Source: Tetramitus jugosus (Eukaryota > Heterolobosea > Eutetramitea > Acrasida > Vahlkampfiidae). From it: DNA of 64,000 nucleotides. A program made the translations under genes and the position numbers. Every line of letters begins with the position of its first letter. Position 1 is the stretch's first letter. The notes beneath the pieces were generated by a model. The model was not told the origin of the DNA, searched no databases, and saw only the letters and a list, made by a program, of their open reading frames with translations. Positions 1 to 11,681 of this stretch are shown in pieces. The stretch is taken from assembly GCA_937625935.1 (NCBI GenBank), contig OW569372.1, positions 124,001 through 188,000 of the forward strand. The letters run 5' to 3'.

Positions 1-1
1 C

Positions 2-259
2 GAATACTTCCATCAGTTCATTACGAATCCTCGTTTGCAACAAGAGTACTTGCATGTCATGTGGCATCAGACTCTATTGTTGTTTGTTCAGTTGTACAAG
101 AAGGATTTTTCTTCTGCACAAAAGTCAAAGATTTACAATGTGTGCAAGAAGAGAAGTCACAACTTGATTACACCTGAGATTCGAAGAGAGTTGAACAGAT
201 CGGCCTCTGCATTCTCCTCCTCGTCATCTGCACAACAAGACACCATGACTGACGAATAA
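2..259 (+). CDS. 3' end of an unidentified protein-coding gene (partial)
   Basis: An open frame runs from the left edge (frame of base 2) to a TAA at 257-259. It encodes about 85 C-terminal residues beginning EYFHQFITNP. The segment is mostly hydrophobic and aromatic, then basic (KKRSHNLITPEIRRELNR), and ends in a Ser-rich tail. The gene begins outside the window. I do not recognise the family. No domain can be named from this fragment, and only the reading frame and stop are well supported. Confidence 0.6.
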   Translation, partial: EYFHQFITNPRLQQEYLHVMWHQTLLLFVQLYKKDFSSAQKSKIYNVCKKRSHNLITPEIRRELNRSASAFSSSSSAQQDTMTDE

Positions 260-364
260 AAATATCCTTCAACTTGACATCTTCCAAGTGTTATTTTTAC
301 AGCCGTAAAGACAAATTTCCTTTCCGCGGAATTGACTGTCGAACAGTTGGCGATATCCATTCAG

Positions 365-397
365 ATTCCGTAAATTCCGGGCACAATCCAGATTCCG
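365..397 (+). promoter_or_regulatory. Three ATTCCG direct repeats upstream of Hsp20
   Basis: ATTCCG occurs at 365-370, 374-379 and 392-397, about 140-170 bp before the Hsp20 start codon. The TTC cores are 9 and 18 bp apart. Heat-shock elements are built from nTTCn/nGAAn units, usually spaced in multiples of 5 bp. These repeats are therefore only a candidate stress-response element, because 9-bp spacing is not canonical. Confidence 0.25.
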
Positions 398-534
398 GAT
401 TATTGAGCCGTGTACTACTACAGATTGATTTATAACTGGGCTTGGTTCAAGCCAAGGTTCATCCAACAAACAACAAGAACAGAAACAACTCAACTAACAC
501 AAGAAACAACCTAAGCAACCTACTGACTGTAAAT

Positions 535-1029
535 ATGAGCCTATTGAGATTTGGTAGAGATTCCTTCTTTGACGACTTCTTCTCTGATGATTTCGTTGGA
601 ATGAACAGAAGAATTCGTAATCTAGAGAGATCATTGATGCCTAGAGAGTCATCACTTATGACTCCAGACGTATTTAGAGCTCCAAAGGTCGACTTCAAAG
701 ACAATGGTGACAAGTACACATTGGTAGCTGAGCTCCCCGGAACCAACAAGGACGATATTAAGATTGATTTGGATGAAGACAATCATACCTTGAAGCTCAG
801 TGGAGAGAAGAAGATGGAGAGAGAAGAGGAGAACCAGGAGACCAAGTATCACTATAGAGAGATGAGCTATGGCAGATTTGAGAGAACATTCAAACTACCA
901 TCTGATGTTCACTTGGAAGATATCAAGGCTTCAATGAACAATGGTTTGTTGAGCGTTGATATCCCAAAGGTCCCTACCAAGGAACAAGAAGTGAAGCCAA
1001 GAATCAGAAACATTGGAATCACTGAGTAA
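535..1029 (+). CDS. Small heat shock protein, Hsp20/alpha-crystallin family
   Basis: The 164-residue product starts at ATG 535 (MSLLRFGRDSFFDDFF). Upstream in-frame codons contain no earlier ATG. Residues about 50-150 form an alpha-crystallin domain: a DFKDNGDKYTLVAELPG opening strand, an ELPGTNKDDIKIDL segment and the late GLLSVDIPKVP motif, with the GRFERTFKLP strand before it. Family members are ATP-independent holdase chaperones that form oligomers and keep unfolding proteins soluble in the cytosol. A C-terminal I-x-I-like motif (RIRNIGI) fits the oligomer-docking tail. The length is normal for the family. It is a single-exon gene, as is common for stress genes. Confidence 0.93.
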   Translation: MSLLRFGRDSFFDDFFSDDFVGMNRRIRNLERSLMPRESSLMTPDVFRAPKVDFKDNGDKYTLVAELPGTNKDDIKIDLDEDNHTLKLSGEKKMEREEENQETKYHYREMSYGRFERTFKLPSDVHLEDIKASMNNGLLSVDIPKVPTKEQEVKPRIRNIGITE

Positions 1030-1118
1030 AGTGTACCAACCACAACAATACACAAATGTAAATAAACAAAGGGTGTACGGGAAACTTTCAAAAAAATCAA
1101 AACTGTAACTTTACAACA

Positions 1119-1964
1119 CTACTTTACACAACATCCTCTCCTCGTAGATTGTGCATTTACCTGGTTGTATGGATATGATACAATTTTAATTGTACTAGGA
1201 CTACAGACACTGAATGAAGTATCACCTCCATCAGTCTGTTCTGTTGCCAAGTGTTCCACAATCTCATCGTAGTTCTCCTTGCTTTTCTGGGCAATAGTTT
1301 TCATGCATTCCTCAATGTTGACATTGTCTTTGGCACTGACTTTGAAAACACCACAGAAGCCATTTCTTCTGCAAAATTCCTCATCAGGAATCTCCACCTC
1401 ACACAAATCACACTTGTTTCCCACAAGCAAGGTGGGGATGGGTCTTCCAGTTACTGGAGTTAAAACTTTTGCGTCTATATCCTTCTTCCACTCGATGCAT
1501 TCCTGTAGAGAGTCTGACCGAGTAACATCGTACACCACGATTGCGGCCAGTGCTTCTCTATAGTACGCCCGGGTCAATGATTTGAAACGCTCTTGACCTG
1601 CAATATCCCACAATTGCAACCGGATGTTCAACTTGGAGTCATATGGTAGTGTTCGTGAAAGAAAATCAGCCCCTATCTAATGAAAATTGTTAGTAACTTA
1701 GATCTGATGCACAATCTTTGAAAAGGTACAGGTATATACTTACTGTTCCTTTATACATTGGACTAAAAATATTGGACGCATATCTTCTGATTATACTCGT
1801 CTTACCTGTGTGTAAAATTGTGAGTCAACATCAGTAGGCGAAACGATTAGGATCTATAGACTGTCAATAAATAAACAAACGTATGATAACTTACCAACAC
1901 AACTCTCGCCGACTACAATCACTTTAAAGTCAAGGGTTTTTGGACTGGTCTTCTGTCTTCTCAT
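1119..1964 (-). CDS. Rab GTPase, Rab32/38-like (three exons)
   Basis: Reading the minus strand, I join exons 1895-1964, 1744-1805 and 1119-1676, giving 229 residues. The introns are 1806-1894 and 1677-1743 (GTAAG...AG), and the second carries a TACTAAC branch point. Exon 1 supplies the start codon and most of the P-loop. The joined protein has GESCVGKT (residues about 19-26), WDIAGQE (G3), NKCD (G4), SAK (G5) and a C-terminal CC pair (RRGCCVK) for geranylgeranylation. WDIAGQERF in place of the usual WDTAGQE, and FCRRNGF followed by SAKDNVNIEE, are typical of Rab32/38. Family members direct traffic to lysosome-related organelles and mitochondria-associated membranes. The gene lies head-to-head with the HINT gene. 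Confidence 0.93.
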
Positions 1965-2440
1965 TTTGTCCTTGCAGATCGATTATCCTGATTGATGTTG
2001 TGAGATACAAGGGTTTGGTTGGATTGCTTTGCTTTGGAGCTAGCAAAGATGATAAGCACCTTTTATTGAATCATACCCTTGGGTGCTGAGAGAGCTGGAC
2101 GATTCAACAATCCAAAAGGGTTTCTCTGTGCTTGATCCAACAAAAAACACCTGGCAAACCAAAAGTTGCCAAAACCAAAACAGCGAACCAGTAAAAATAG
2201 GTGGCGAGTGACCGTAACAAGAATATGACCAAATACCATAAATTACACTGTGTGCTCCTGAGATCCTCTCTGAACAGATCACAAGTTTTTCCTGCAACTT
2301 TTCCTTCTCTTGCAACTGGTGGTCCAAGGACCCAAGATCTTTTCTTAGCAACCAAGAGTGTTGTCATCCACAATCATCAGTGTCGCTCTTTTTCGTCGGA
2401 TCAGCAAAAACAACAAACAACAACAAAAAGCAGCACAAGA
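1965..2440. other. Divergent promoter region between Rab32-like and HINT genes
   Basis: This 476-bp stretch separates two divergent start codons. It should hold both 5' UTRs and promoters. I see no convincing coding region, RNA gene or repeat in it, only short spurious open frames and an AC-rich segment (about 2400-2440) just before the HINT start. Confidence 0.5.
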
Positions 2441-3024
2441 ATGGGCGATAAGCAAGGAGTTACACCAGCAGCAGTATGTACATGGATTGAATTCCTCTTA
2501 TTTATCAAAAAGCTTTCAACACAAATCACACTCATTGTACTGACGACACCCAAAAAACATCTCATCACAAATAACAACAGTTGGAAGTCGATCCACATGA
2601 CACATTGTTTGCCAAGATGATCCGTGGAGAGATCAAGCCAAACATTGTTCACGAGAATGAGCACGCTCTCGTTTTTACTGATGGTATGTGTGCTTTTATT
2701 CTTTGTTTCAAAAGTCAAAATTTTTTTCAATGATTTAGCTTTAGCTTACAACAATAACAAAAACCATTAGTCAACCCAAATGCACCAACACATTTGTTGA
2801 TCATTCCAAAGAAGCTTGCTCTTGGTCAAGTTCACAATGCCAAGGAGTCAGATGCCAATGAGCTTGGTCAATTGTTATTGACTGCAGGTGAAGTAGCAAA
2901 GAAGCTTGACTTGTTGGACGGATATCGATTGGTGATCAATCAAGGATTGGATGCTCAACAATCTGTAAACTACTTGCACATTCACTTGTTGAGCGGCAGA
3001 AAGTTCTCCTGGCCACCAGGTTAA
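2441..3024 (+). CDS. HIT-family purine nucleoside phosphoramidase (HINT-like, three exons)
   Basis: Exons 2441-2473, 2581-2683 and 2771-3024 join to a 129-residue protein. The introns (2474-2580 and 2684-2770) have GTATGT donors and AG acceptors. The product follows the HINT layout: DTLFAKMIRGEI near the N-terminus, NPNAPTHLLIIPKK, then LDGYRLVINQG and the terminal SGRKFSWPPG. HINT enzymes hydrolyse AMP-lysine and AMP-amine phosphoramidates. The histidine triad reads YLHIHLL, so the first of the three His positions is Tyr. The second (nucleophile) and third His are present. Full length is standard for HINT. The loss of the first His may modify activity. Confidence 0.9.
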
Positions 3025-3223
3025 GAAACTGAACGTACGGCTTTCAGTCAGATCAAAATCTTCCCCCGTAAATTTATGATCGTCCTGTTATTTTTAGTAT
3101 CATTTAACCGGATAATTTTCTTCCAACATGAAAATTTCCATTCTGCTGCGGAGATGGACTTGCGCAAAGCAAACACAACAACCCTGAACTCCACAACCAC
3201 CACCGAACAACAACAAAAACAAG

Positions 3224-3893
3224 ATGCTGATGCAAAAACGCCAGTCCACAATAGACGACAGTGACAATGAAAGTGGTGACGAATATGAGAATGATGATTT
3301 TGGAAGTCATCATCAAACGACCACCACCACCACCACCACACCCATCATGAATAACACGGATCACAATAACAACAATCAGGTGCATCATAGTCATCATAGT
3401 AATAATATGTTGATTGATGTAGCATCAGATGACTATGATGAGTTAATCTCCAAATCCTTACAACTTTCTTCCTTTACAATCTCTTCTACTCCTTCATCAG
3501 TTGTACTTCCGACGACTTCTCAATACATACCACATCACCATCATCATCATCATCATCAACCGGTTGTCCCTCAATTTTCATATCATCATCATCATCATCA
3601 ACAAACAGAACAACAACTGCAACCTCAACATCAACAACATCAACAACAATATGGATATTATCCATCATCATTATCATTATCATCACAAGTGGATGAGTCA
3701 TATGGTGTAACCACAAACTATGCACCTTTTGCATCAACTCATCATGATACTACTATGACTACTCCGACCTATATTAACAACATTACTCCATCATCATCAT
3801 CATCATCATCATCATTATACACCAATATTTATAATCCCATTTTGAATCATCATCATCAACTTCATCATCATCATATTAGTAATAATGAACTAG

Positions 3894-3928
<35 letters not shown>

Positions 3929-4927
3929 GAAGATGACAATAAGCCATTTATTTATCCCAATTTATCTCAATTTGTCAATGAAGAGTACCACGTGCAACAA
4001 GATGTTCAATTTTATGAGATGATGGATCGTTCGATTCTGGTCCACGCGAATCCATCTGCACCTCTCGAATATCTCATTTCTGTGGATCATACTAATGAAA
4101 CAACAACGACAACAACAACGACAACGACAACTACCACTTCAACAACAACAACGACAGTCAAGGAAGAACAAGGTGAAGAAGGTGTTACGGCCACGATATA
4201 CATGACAACAGAGGAATTTTACAAGATGAAACAACAAGAGAAACAAGGTGAGGTGGCAGAGGTGAGATTACCGGCCTATTTGTATCATACTCTGCGGCCA
4301 GATGATACACTGATTGGAATTGCGATTGGTTATGGTATCACAGAGGAGCAATTGAAGATGACAAACAACATTTTAACAGAGTTGGAATATTTTGGGAAGC
4401 CACGATTGTTGATTCCTCATCCGAATCGAATACCGGATCAATCGCTCATCAAGGAAGACACTGAATCAAAAGCAAAGTTGGCAGAGGAGAAGAAGCAAGA
4501 GTGGGCAATCAAGTTTTTTGTGCGATTGAAGGGTGTTTCGTTGGAGGAAGCTCACTATTACTTGTCGTTGCACGAATTTGATTTGCGTGGGGCGGTAACA
4601 GAGTACGATGCCGATGTCAAGTGGCAGAGAGAGTATGAGACAAGGAAGAGGTTGAAAGCGGAACGAAAGCGGTTGGAGAAGGGAGACAAATGGTCCATGC
4701 TCGACACTGGTAAGAAATTGTTGAGCTTACTCAGGTTATGTGTGCCTATTGCACAAGAAAAGACAAGCAAGTTAATACATTATAGCACCACTAGGAAGGA
4801 CGATGATCCATATGGTGATTTGGAGCTGGATGAGATTGAGGAGAATGATGACGATGTTCTCGATGGAGGAGATGTTGAACAGTACGATTCTCATTATCCT
4901 GTCATGCACGCAGTAAACTCTCCCTAG
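3224..4927 (+). CDS. LysM-domain protein with poly-His/Gln/Thr tracts
   Basis: The product is 567 residues in one exon. The N-terminal 340 residues are low complexity: runs of His, Gln, Thr, Ser and Asn encoded by CAT, CAA and ACA/ACC repeats. Residues about 347-395 fit a LysM domain (YHTLRPDDTL, IAIGYGI, LKMTNNI, RLLIPH). Residues about 425-475 resemble a UBA-like helical bundle (VRLKGVSLEEAHYYLSLHEFDLRGAV) followed by a basic helix, and the C-terminus is acidic. No signal peptide or TM segment is visible, so it looks intracellular, like eukaryotic LYSMD or TLDc-type LysM proteins rather than a peptidoglycan hydrolase. The role is unknown. Confidence 0.8.
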
Positions 4928-5055
4928 TTCTTTGCAATGTTGTTGTCACATACAATTGTGTTTGTTATACAATGACCAATCTTGGCAGTTGTTTTATATA
5001 ATAGATATGATACACTGTGGTGTCTGTTTGGAGGGGAAAGAAATTAAGAAATGAC

Positions 5056-6613
5056 TTAGTTCTTTTTGCCCTTCTTCTTGGCCTGATGAATCATGTAGTC
5101 CTTATTGATCAAATGATTGGTCTTTTCCACCAATTGCAACAAGTCTTGAATATCGTGAGAGTAGTCATTCAAGACATCATTGTCTTCACCGGTGCTCTGC
5201 TTGAACTCTATAATTCCATCAATTCTGTCAATCTTGGCAGATATTGTCTTTGATGTGACCATCTCGGAAACAAAACTCTCAGCCTTTGCCTCATCAAGAT
5301 GCAGCAGAGTGGCCAATCGACGAATATGAATATTTGTATAGAACTTGGCAATGATTCTCAAGTTGTGCTCGACGACTCTGTTGTGCAAATCTTCAATTCT
5401 TTCCTTGTGTTGACTGAACACTGGGTGTTGAGTCAAATTTTGACCGTACACTTGTTGGAACTCTGGCCAGTTGATGATTTGTGTGCTCGTGAATTGCTTG
5501 AGCAGAGATTTGAACAGTGTCATCGACTTTTCTTCCATCTTCTTCTCACTGGCAATTCTGTGCATCAAATCGTGTTGATGATTGTCAAACTTGGCCAAGA
5601 TGACATACAGTACCATGTGTTGCAATTGTTCGGTCCACAGCTTTGCATCGTCTTGAACCTTTGGTGTGGTATAAATGGCCTGATGATCCTTGCACATCTC
5701 CAAATAATCCTTCTTGTAGGAATGATAGCGCAACAACAGAGTATAGTATCGAATCTTGAGATCCTGATGATCCTTGACCAACAAGGAACGTGTCGTAATC
5801 TTTCGACTGATAATGATTGCTCTCACATAATCGTTTGCATCGAGCGTCACTCTCATTTGTTCCAATATGAAATCAATCTTCTCCTGTGCGTCCATACTGC
5901 CCACAGTTTCAATTTGAACATCTTGCAACAATCGAGCAGCCTCTGCAATCTCATTGTCCTCCTCCTTCATGGCTGATAGAATCTTGACCAATCTGGCTCT
6001 TTCGACTTCGACGTAAATCTTGCCCTCGGAGACCTTCAACAGTGCATTGATCAACTCTGTTTTGGCTTCTCTGCTTGGTGTTTGATCAATGAGAGTCATG
6101 GCTGCTTGAACCATCTTTGTAATGGCTTGCTTGGACTGTGATCGCTTCTTTGCGATCAGTGTAATGTACTCGTTCAACTCGTTCCATGCCTTATACTGTC
6201 CACATAACTTTACAATCTCAACAACGACTTTGCCTGTTGATTCAAAATCTTCTCCCTACACAATAACAAGTAATAGTACGAACGAATGAAAAAAAAAGCG
6301 AATTAGTTGATCGATCCATCAAATCATTTTAGGAGAATTGAACAAGCATTAGGGTGATTTTCGAAAATGTGCGTACCAATCGACTCTTCTTCTCCCAGAC
6401 CATCAATCCTTCGAGAGCTTCCTTGAGCTTTGATGTTCCATGTTGTTGAAGCAAATCTTGTGCTTTTTGAGCTTCACGTTGCACATCTTCACTGTAATCG
6501 ACTTCCTTTTTCTTTTGTTTGATGGTAAAAGTGCCCTTTGTAGCATCGAGAGCATTCAATTCGTTTGATTCAGCATTGGTAGCTGTCTCGGTTTTGTTTT
6601 GATCTGCGGCCAT
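5056..6613 (-). CDS. RPN5: 26S proteasome regulatory subunit Rpn5 (PSMD12), two exons
   Basis: Exon 1 is 6377-6613 and exon 2 is 5056-6255, separated by a 121-nt intron. They join in phase to a 478-residue protein, close to the usual 440-460. Diagnostic stretches include EGKIYVEVERARLVKIL, SMDAQEKIDFILEQMR, a VVEHNLRIIAKFYTNIHI segment and a C-terminal PCI/winged-helix region ending with VEKTNHLINKDYMIHQ. Rpn5 is a PCI scaffold subunit of the 19S lid that helps position Rpn11 for deubiquitination. A KKKGKKN tail follows. It is convergent with the LysM gene (128-bp gap) and divergent from the LYR gene. Confidence 0.95.
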
Positions 6614-6834
6614 GTTTGACTGGTGTTCTTTTGATTTTTTTTCTCGTAAGTGAGAGCTTTGTGTTTTTGCAAGTCAGCAAAGTTGCTTTGTGATCACAAT
6701 TAAAAATAGACTTGCTTATTCCATGCTCTTTTACAAAAACCAGCAAGAAAACGAACTTCAATCATCGGAAAAACTAACACAAACATTTCATCAACACTAA
6801 CACAACAACCATTGAGACACCGTGATCTTAAATA

Positions 6835-7215
6835 ATGAAACAACAAGTGTTATCAGCCTATCGTCAACTTCTCAAGGCAAGAAGCTCCGTTTTCAAAGAA
6901 GACATCAACGCATACACCAAAAGCTTGGAAGAAATTCGATCTCAATTCCGTACGAACCAGTTCGTCAGAGATCAATCAGAGATTGAACGAATGGTTCAAG
7001 ATGCAAATGATGCTGCAGTGTTTCTTCGAACATGTATCATACAGGGTAGCAAGACACAAGAGGAGGAAGAGTATCGATTGCAGATGAATGATGAACAAGT
7101 GGTGGCTCACTTGGATAAGACTGTGAACATTAATCCTATTAATGAAGAGTTTGTGAAGAGAGAAGAAAAGAGACTGAACAGACAAATTGAAAACCAAAAA
7201 TCGAAGCAACAATAA
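6835..7215 (+). CDS. LYR-motif complex III assembly factor (LYRM7/Mzm1-like)
   Basis: The protein is 126 residues from a single exon. It begins VLSAYRQLLKARSSVFKED, a LYR/complex1-LYR-type helix in which the tripeptide is YRQL-like, followed by the FRTNQFVRD and FLRTCIIQGSKT segments. The phrase LRTxxxQG is characteristic of LYRM7/Mzm1, the matrix chaperone of the Rieske iron-sulfur protein before insertion into the bc1 complex. The C-terminus is an extended charged helix. It probably acts in the mitochondrial matrix. Another LYR protein is the main alternative. Confidence 0.8.
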   Translation: MKQQVLSAYRQLLKARSSVFKEDINAYTKSLEEIRSQFRTNQFVRDQSEIERMVQDANDAAVFLRTCIIQGSKTQEEEEYRLQMNDEQVVAHLDKTVNINPINEEFVKREEKRLNRQIENQKSKQQ

Positions 7216-7349
7216 ATGTGACGGAGTTTCTCTTGCCGCCAAAAATTTGTTTTTTTGGCGCCTTTTTCAAGAGCAAATTCTGAGGAGAAGTTACTGCACA
7301 CAGAAATTTCAACACAGCACACATAGGAAACACAAACAACGCATACAGT

Positions 7350-8825
7350 ATGCCAAGAAATATTATTACTCTCCAGGCGGGCCAATGTGGTAACCAAGGT
7401 TCGTAGCTACCAACTTTTATCTGATTGCTTGATCAAGCAGAGTAATAATAAAAACTTAACACACAATTTTTCTCTCACACACAAACAGTTGGTTCAGAAT
7501 TCTGGAAACAACTTTGCACTGAACATGGTATTGACAATGAGGGCATGCTACAAGATTTTGCCACCCAAGATGCAGGTGACAGAAAAGATGTGTTTTTTTA
7601 TCAAGCAGACGATGAGCATTACATACCTAGGAATTTACTTATTGATCTGGAACCAAGAGTCATTAACAAGATCAAGACTGGTCCATACAGTAAGCTTTAC
7701 AATCATGAAAATTATTATGTGTCTGAGAAGGGAGGTGGTGCTGGAAACAATTGGGCCAGTGGTTATAGTCAGGCCGAAGCCAATCACGAGAAATTGATGG
7801 ACATGATCGATAGAGAAGCAGATAACAGTGACAGTCTCGAGGGATTTGTCCTGTTGCACAGTATTGCTGGTGGTACGGGCTCAGGTGTCGGTTCCTATCT
7901 GTTGGAGAAGCTCAATGATCGATTCCCGAAGAAACTGATACAGACGTACTCTGTTTTTCCACACACTGATACGAGCAGTGATGTTGTCGTTCAGCCCTAT
8001 AATTCCATCTTGACACTCAAGAGATTGACGTTGAATGCTGATGCAGTGGTTGTTTTGGACAATACGGCACTGAACAGGATTGCTGTGGATCGATTGGGCA
8101 TTGCAAATCCAAACATGGAGGAAACAAATGCTCTCGTGTCTACTGTGATTGCTGCCTCGACGACCACGCTGAGATATCCAGGTTATTTGAATAATGACCT
8201 TGTTGGTCTCGTAGCATCATTGGTTCCCACGCCCAGATGCCACTTTTTGATGACAGGATACACACCATTGTCGATAGAGAACTCGAGTCATTTGAGGGTG
8301 CAAAAGACGAGCGTCCTTGATGTGATGGGAAGATTGTTACAACCAAAGAACATTATGGTCTCTTGTCCAACGAAGAGAGGCTGCTACATTTCCATTTTGA
8401 ACATTATTCAGGGTGAAGTTGACCCCACATCAGTTCACAGAAGCTTGAATCTCATCCGGAAAAAGAATCTCATTAACTTTATTCCATGGGGGCCTGCTTC
8501 CATTCAAGTCGTTCTGAGCAAGAAGTCGCCCTATGTACAATCAGCCAACAGAGTCAGTGGTCTCATGCTTGCTAATCATTCCGGAATGGGTGTGCTATTG
8601 AATCAAGTCGTCAAGAATTATGATGTCATGTACAAGCGCCGAGCCTATCTCGACAATTTCCAAAAGGAATCAGCAATGTTTTCTGACAATGCAGAGTTTG
8701 ATGATTCAAGAGAAGTGTTGGCAAATCTGGTTGATGAATACAAGGCATGCACGAAGCCAGACTATATTGATTACTTTGGCTCTGCAACAACAACGTCAAC
8801 GACAACGACAACACAAATGTTATAA
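7350..8825 (+). CDS. Gamma-tubulin (two exons)
   Basis: Exon 1 (7350-7398) encodes [16 protein letters not shown] and exon 2 (7489-8825) continues [10 protein letters not shown]. The joined 461 residues match gamma-tubulin length. The nucleotide-binding signature is AGGTGSG. Gamma-specific stretches include [27 protein letters not shown]-like MTGYTPL and a KSPYVQ segment. Gamma-tubulin forms the ring complex that nucleates microtubules at basal bodies and spindle poles. The tail ends in an S/T-rich repeat from ACAACG repeats. A gene for MZT1, a component of the same complex, lies at 28.7-29.0 kb. Confidence 0.96.
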
Positions 8826-8994
8826 AAATGAATTCGTACCGTAAATTGTTTGTTAACTAAATTATCGCAGAAGCAACTTAATTATCAAGTCAAGCAGAGC
8901 ACAACCCAGCCCTTGACGGCAATTTTGTTCCATACAACGAGTGTTGCCGCTTTATTCTATGTATCTTGATACAACTGTGTAATACTTATTGTAG

Positions 8995-11379
8995 TTATTT
9001 CTCTTTGAGCTCTAGGACTGTCCGAAAATGGGGTAAGTCGCTCAATCGACCACGGAGTTCAAGTAATGCTTTGTCATTTGGATTGTTTTGTAGGAGAACA
9101 TTAACAATATTTGCAGCAAATGCAATATTATCGTTCTCAAGAGCAATTCTCAAACTTTCCAACATTCTTTCATTCTCAAGGATTAATTGGGTAGCAGTAT
9201 CTCTCTCCGCAACTGGTTCGTAAACATTTACTATACCAACGCACACTGTGAGTATTCTTCATCAAAGTTCTGAATGATAATATCAAATATACTTACATGG
9301 TACAGACTTCCCTTTCACACACAGACAAGACAACCATCGACACACATAACAATCAAGCACTGCATCCCTCGTGTTCGGTCCTATGACAACCTTTGTTCCA
9401 TATCGAGAATTCAACGATACTACTCTACTCGCAACATTAACGGCATCACCTAGGGCAGTGTAGTTGAATTGGGTCTTGCTTCCGACATTGCCAACAAGAC
9501 ACTCATCAGAATTGATACCTATTCGAATAGAGACAGAGAGAAATTGTTCTGGTAGATTTTCAAAGTTCTTCTGGTTTAGTTCGTCAATTTTCTCAACCAG
9601 TTGCTGTGCAGTTCGTACAGCTCGAATTTCATGGTCATCCACAAGCATAGGGGCATTAAACAAGAACATGACGCTCTCTGAAATGTACTTGTCCACGATT
9701 CCACCTTGATCGGAAACTATTTGTGACAACTCTGTAAACATAGTCTGCAAAACCTTCACCAGTACTTTCGGGTCCACATTACAATTGTCAAATGTCAAGT
9801 CAGCGAAACCAATAGTCATTCTCCGTTTCACGACTCCAAGACGAACACTAGTGCTGTTCCTCACTAGAAATTTGACAACATCCGATGGAACGAATGAAAT
9901 GAAACATCTGAGTCCATTCTTCAAGTGAATCAGAGAGATTGACATCACAGATGTCTCAAAGAGTCCTAGTGTTCGAATCTTGCGATCATTTGCTTGAAAG
10001 TTCATCTGCGAAATGCTTAATACTTCCCGAGATAATTGATACAGAGGAACAGATATAAATCCACTGAGAAGTATTGCAATGATCGCTGCAGCCACCACCA
10101 AACAACACGTTACGATGACCGATGTTCTCGTTGCTGATAAAACTGAACTCAAAATGGTTTTCTCACTGAACACATTAATGATATTCCAATTAAGACCAAA
10201 CGAATCTCTTAATGCAAACATGGTGATGATCCTCTCTATGCCACCGGTATCAGTGAAACTGAGTTCAAGAAATGTATCATTGGGTAAAACAAAGGGAAGA
10301 GGAAACTTCTTCTCCAATAGAATCGCTGTTTCACGAACGACAACATCAGTACTGTCCTTGGCGTTGAGAATTAAGGGAGTATCAGGGCTCGGCAGATTTA
10401 TCGCTGATAAGTTCCCTCGATTCGATGCAATTAAGTTCAAGTTTTGATCGACAATGAAAATTCGTGATGTATCAAAACTAGGCAACGATTTCAAATAGTT
10501 GGACAATGAAACAAGATTAAGTGTAGCTCCTAGCACTCCAACCAACTCTCCCGTGGTAAATTGAAAAACGGGCGATGCTACCGATATTGCTAAAATATGA
10601 GGTATTGTCTGTGTGACGAGAATAGGACTCCATCGAGTGTCGTTTGATTGTTTCACAGGCACATACCAGGGCCTGAGTGTAGGATAGAAACCAAACAGGG
10701 TCAAAAATGGCCTCGGAGCCACATTCAGAGTATTACTCATCCAAAAATGATTCAATTTGCCATCTCCTAGAGATCTATGAAAAATAAATTTGTCAAGGGA
10801 TGTAGAGAAGGATGTCTGAGTCGTATCATTCGAAGGAATTTCCTTTGAGAGTCCAGTAAAGGCGTTATCCTCTGTGCCGAACCAAATTGCTGATGCGACG
10901 GAGAATTCAAGTTGACTCAACATGAAGGAGAGAATGGTAAACACACTCTTTGTAGTGAGAGGATGACTCGCATTGAGACCGACCCGATCTGCCCATTGCA
11001 CTTCAGATATGAGAGATTGAACGAGGCCTCTAGCACCTACGGTGTAAGTCTTCACTGAACCGTACACGCTCAATAACAAGAGTTGTCTGTCCTGTTGGGC
11101 CAAATTGTGAACTGAAGATGTCATCATAAAATGATTGAGCAAGTACAAGGAGATCGTCATGATGATTAAGCTCGCCAGGAGCAACAAAAGAAACACCACA
11201 CTAAAGCTCCAAGTGAGTCTCAACCCACGAGTGAAAATATTGCTCCTCTTTCTTGGTCGTTGTTGTTGTTGACTACTGGAACCGCGATGCGAAAACAACT
11301 TCCTTCTCTTTCTTCTAGATTCATCAGGCGACCAAGTTTGTGTTGGAAGTGCTATACTGTTTGTCGAAAGATGGACCAT
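8995..11379 (-). CDS. Membrane class III nucleotide cyclase with Cache sensor (two exons)
   Basis: I join exons 9297-11379 and 8995-9245 (intron GTAAGT...ACAG) to 777 residues. The start is the first in-frame ATG; a stop lies upstream in the same frame. TM1 is at residues about 55-83, followed by an extracellular Cache-type domain (RPWYVPV, ISVASPVF, GELVGVLGATLNL), then TM2 at about 416-440 and a HAMP-like linker. The catalytic domain spans about 505-690. It keeps the first metal Asp (FADL), the Lys of VDKYI, the adenine-selecting Asp and the Asn/Arg pair (LGDAVNVASR), suggesting adenylate cyclase. The second metal position is Glu (KYISES instead of KYIGDA). The C-terminal exon resembles a short helical TPR-like tail. 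A possible extra 5' exon near 11500-11681 was not adopted. Confidence 0.85.
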
Positions 11380-11681
11380 TGTTTGAATGATATTGAGATA
11401 GTGTTGAAAAATCAATAGCTCATTGAGAGTGACCTTGTCGACTGCTTCTGTTGTCGTTGGTGTGAAATTGATGAAATCTCTTGAAGAGGCCAAACATAGA
11501 AGGTATTGATATTAATATCATGTTCTTCTTCGCCGTTGTCCATCCAAAAACCGAATCTCGTTCGGAGCACATCGATCGCTCTTTCGTTTCGGAACTCGTG
11601 ATAACTGTTATAGGATCGCGCGAATTTTCGACTCTTACAACGTAGTTTGATTTTATCCGACATATCTTTTGGCACCTCCAT

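Noticed and set aside
365-397. Calling the ATTCCG repeats a true heat-shock element
   Set aside because: The 9-bp spacing does not match canonical 5-bp-phased units. Reported only as a low-confidence candidate.
11412-11681. Open frame on the minus strand that could be a 5' exon of the cyclase
   Set aside because: It is in a different frame from the cyclase and I found no GT-AG pair that joins them cleanly. The cyclase frame has its own ATG at 11379. Transcript data would decide.
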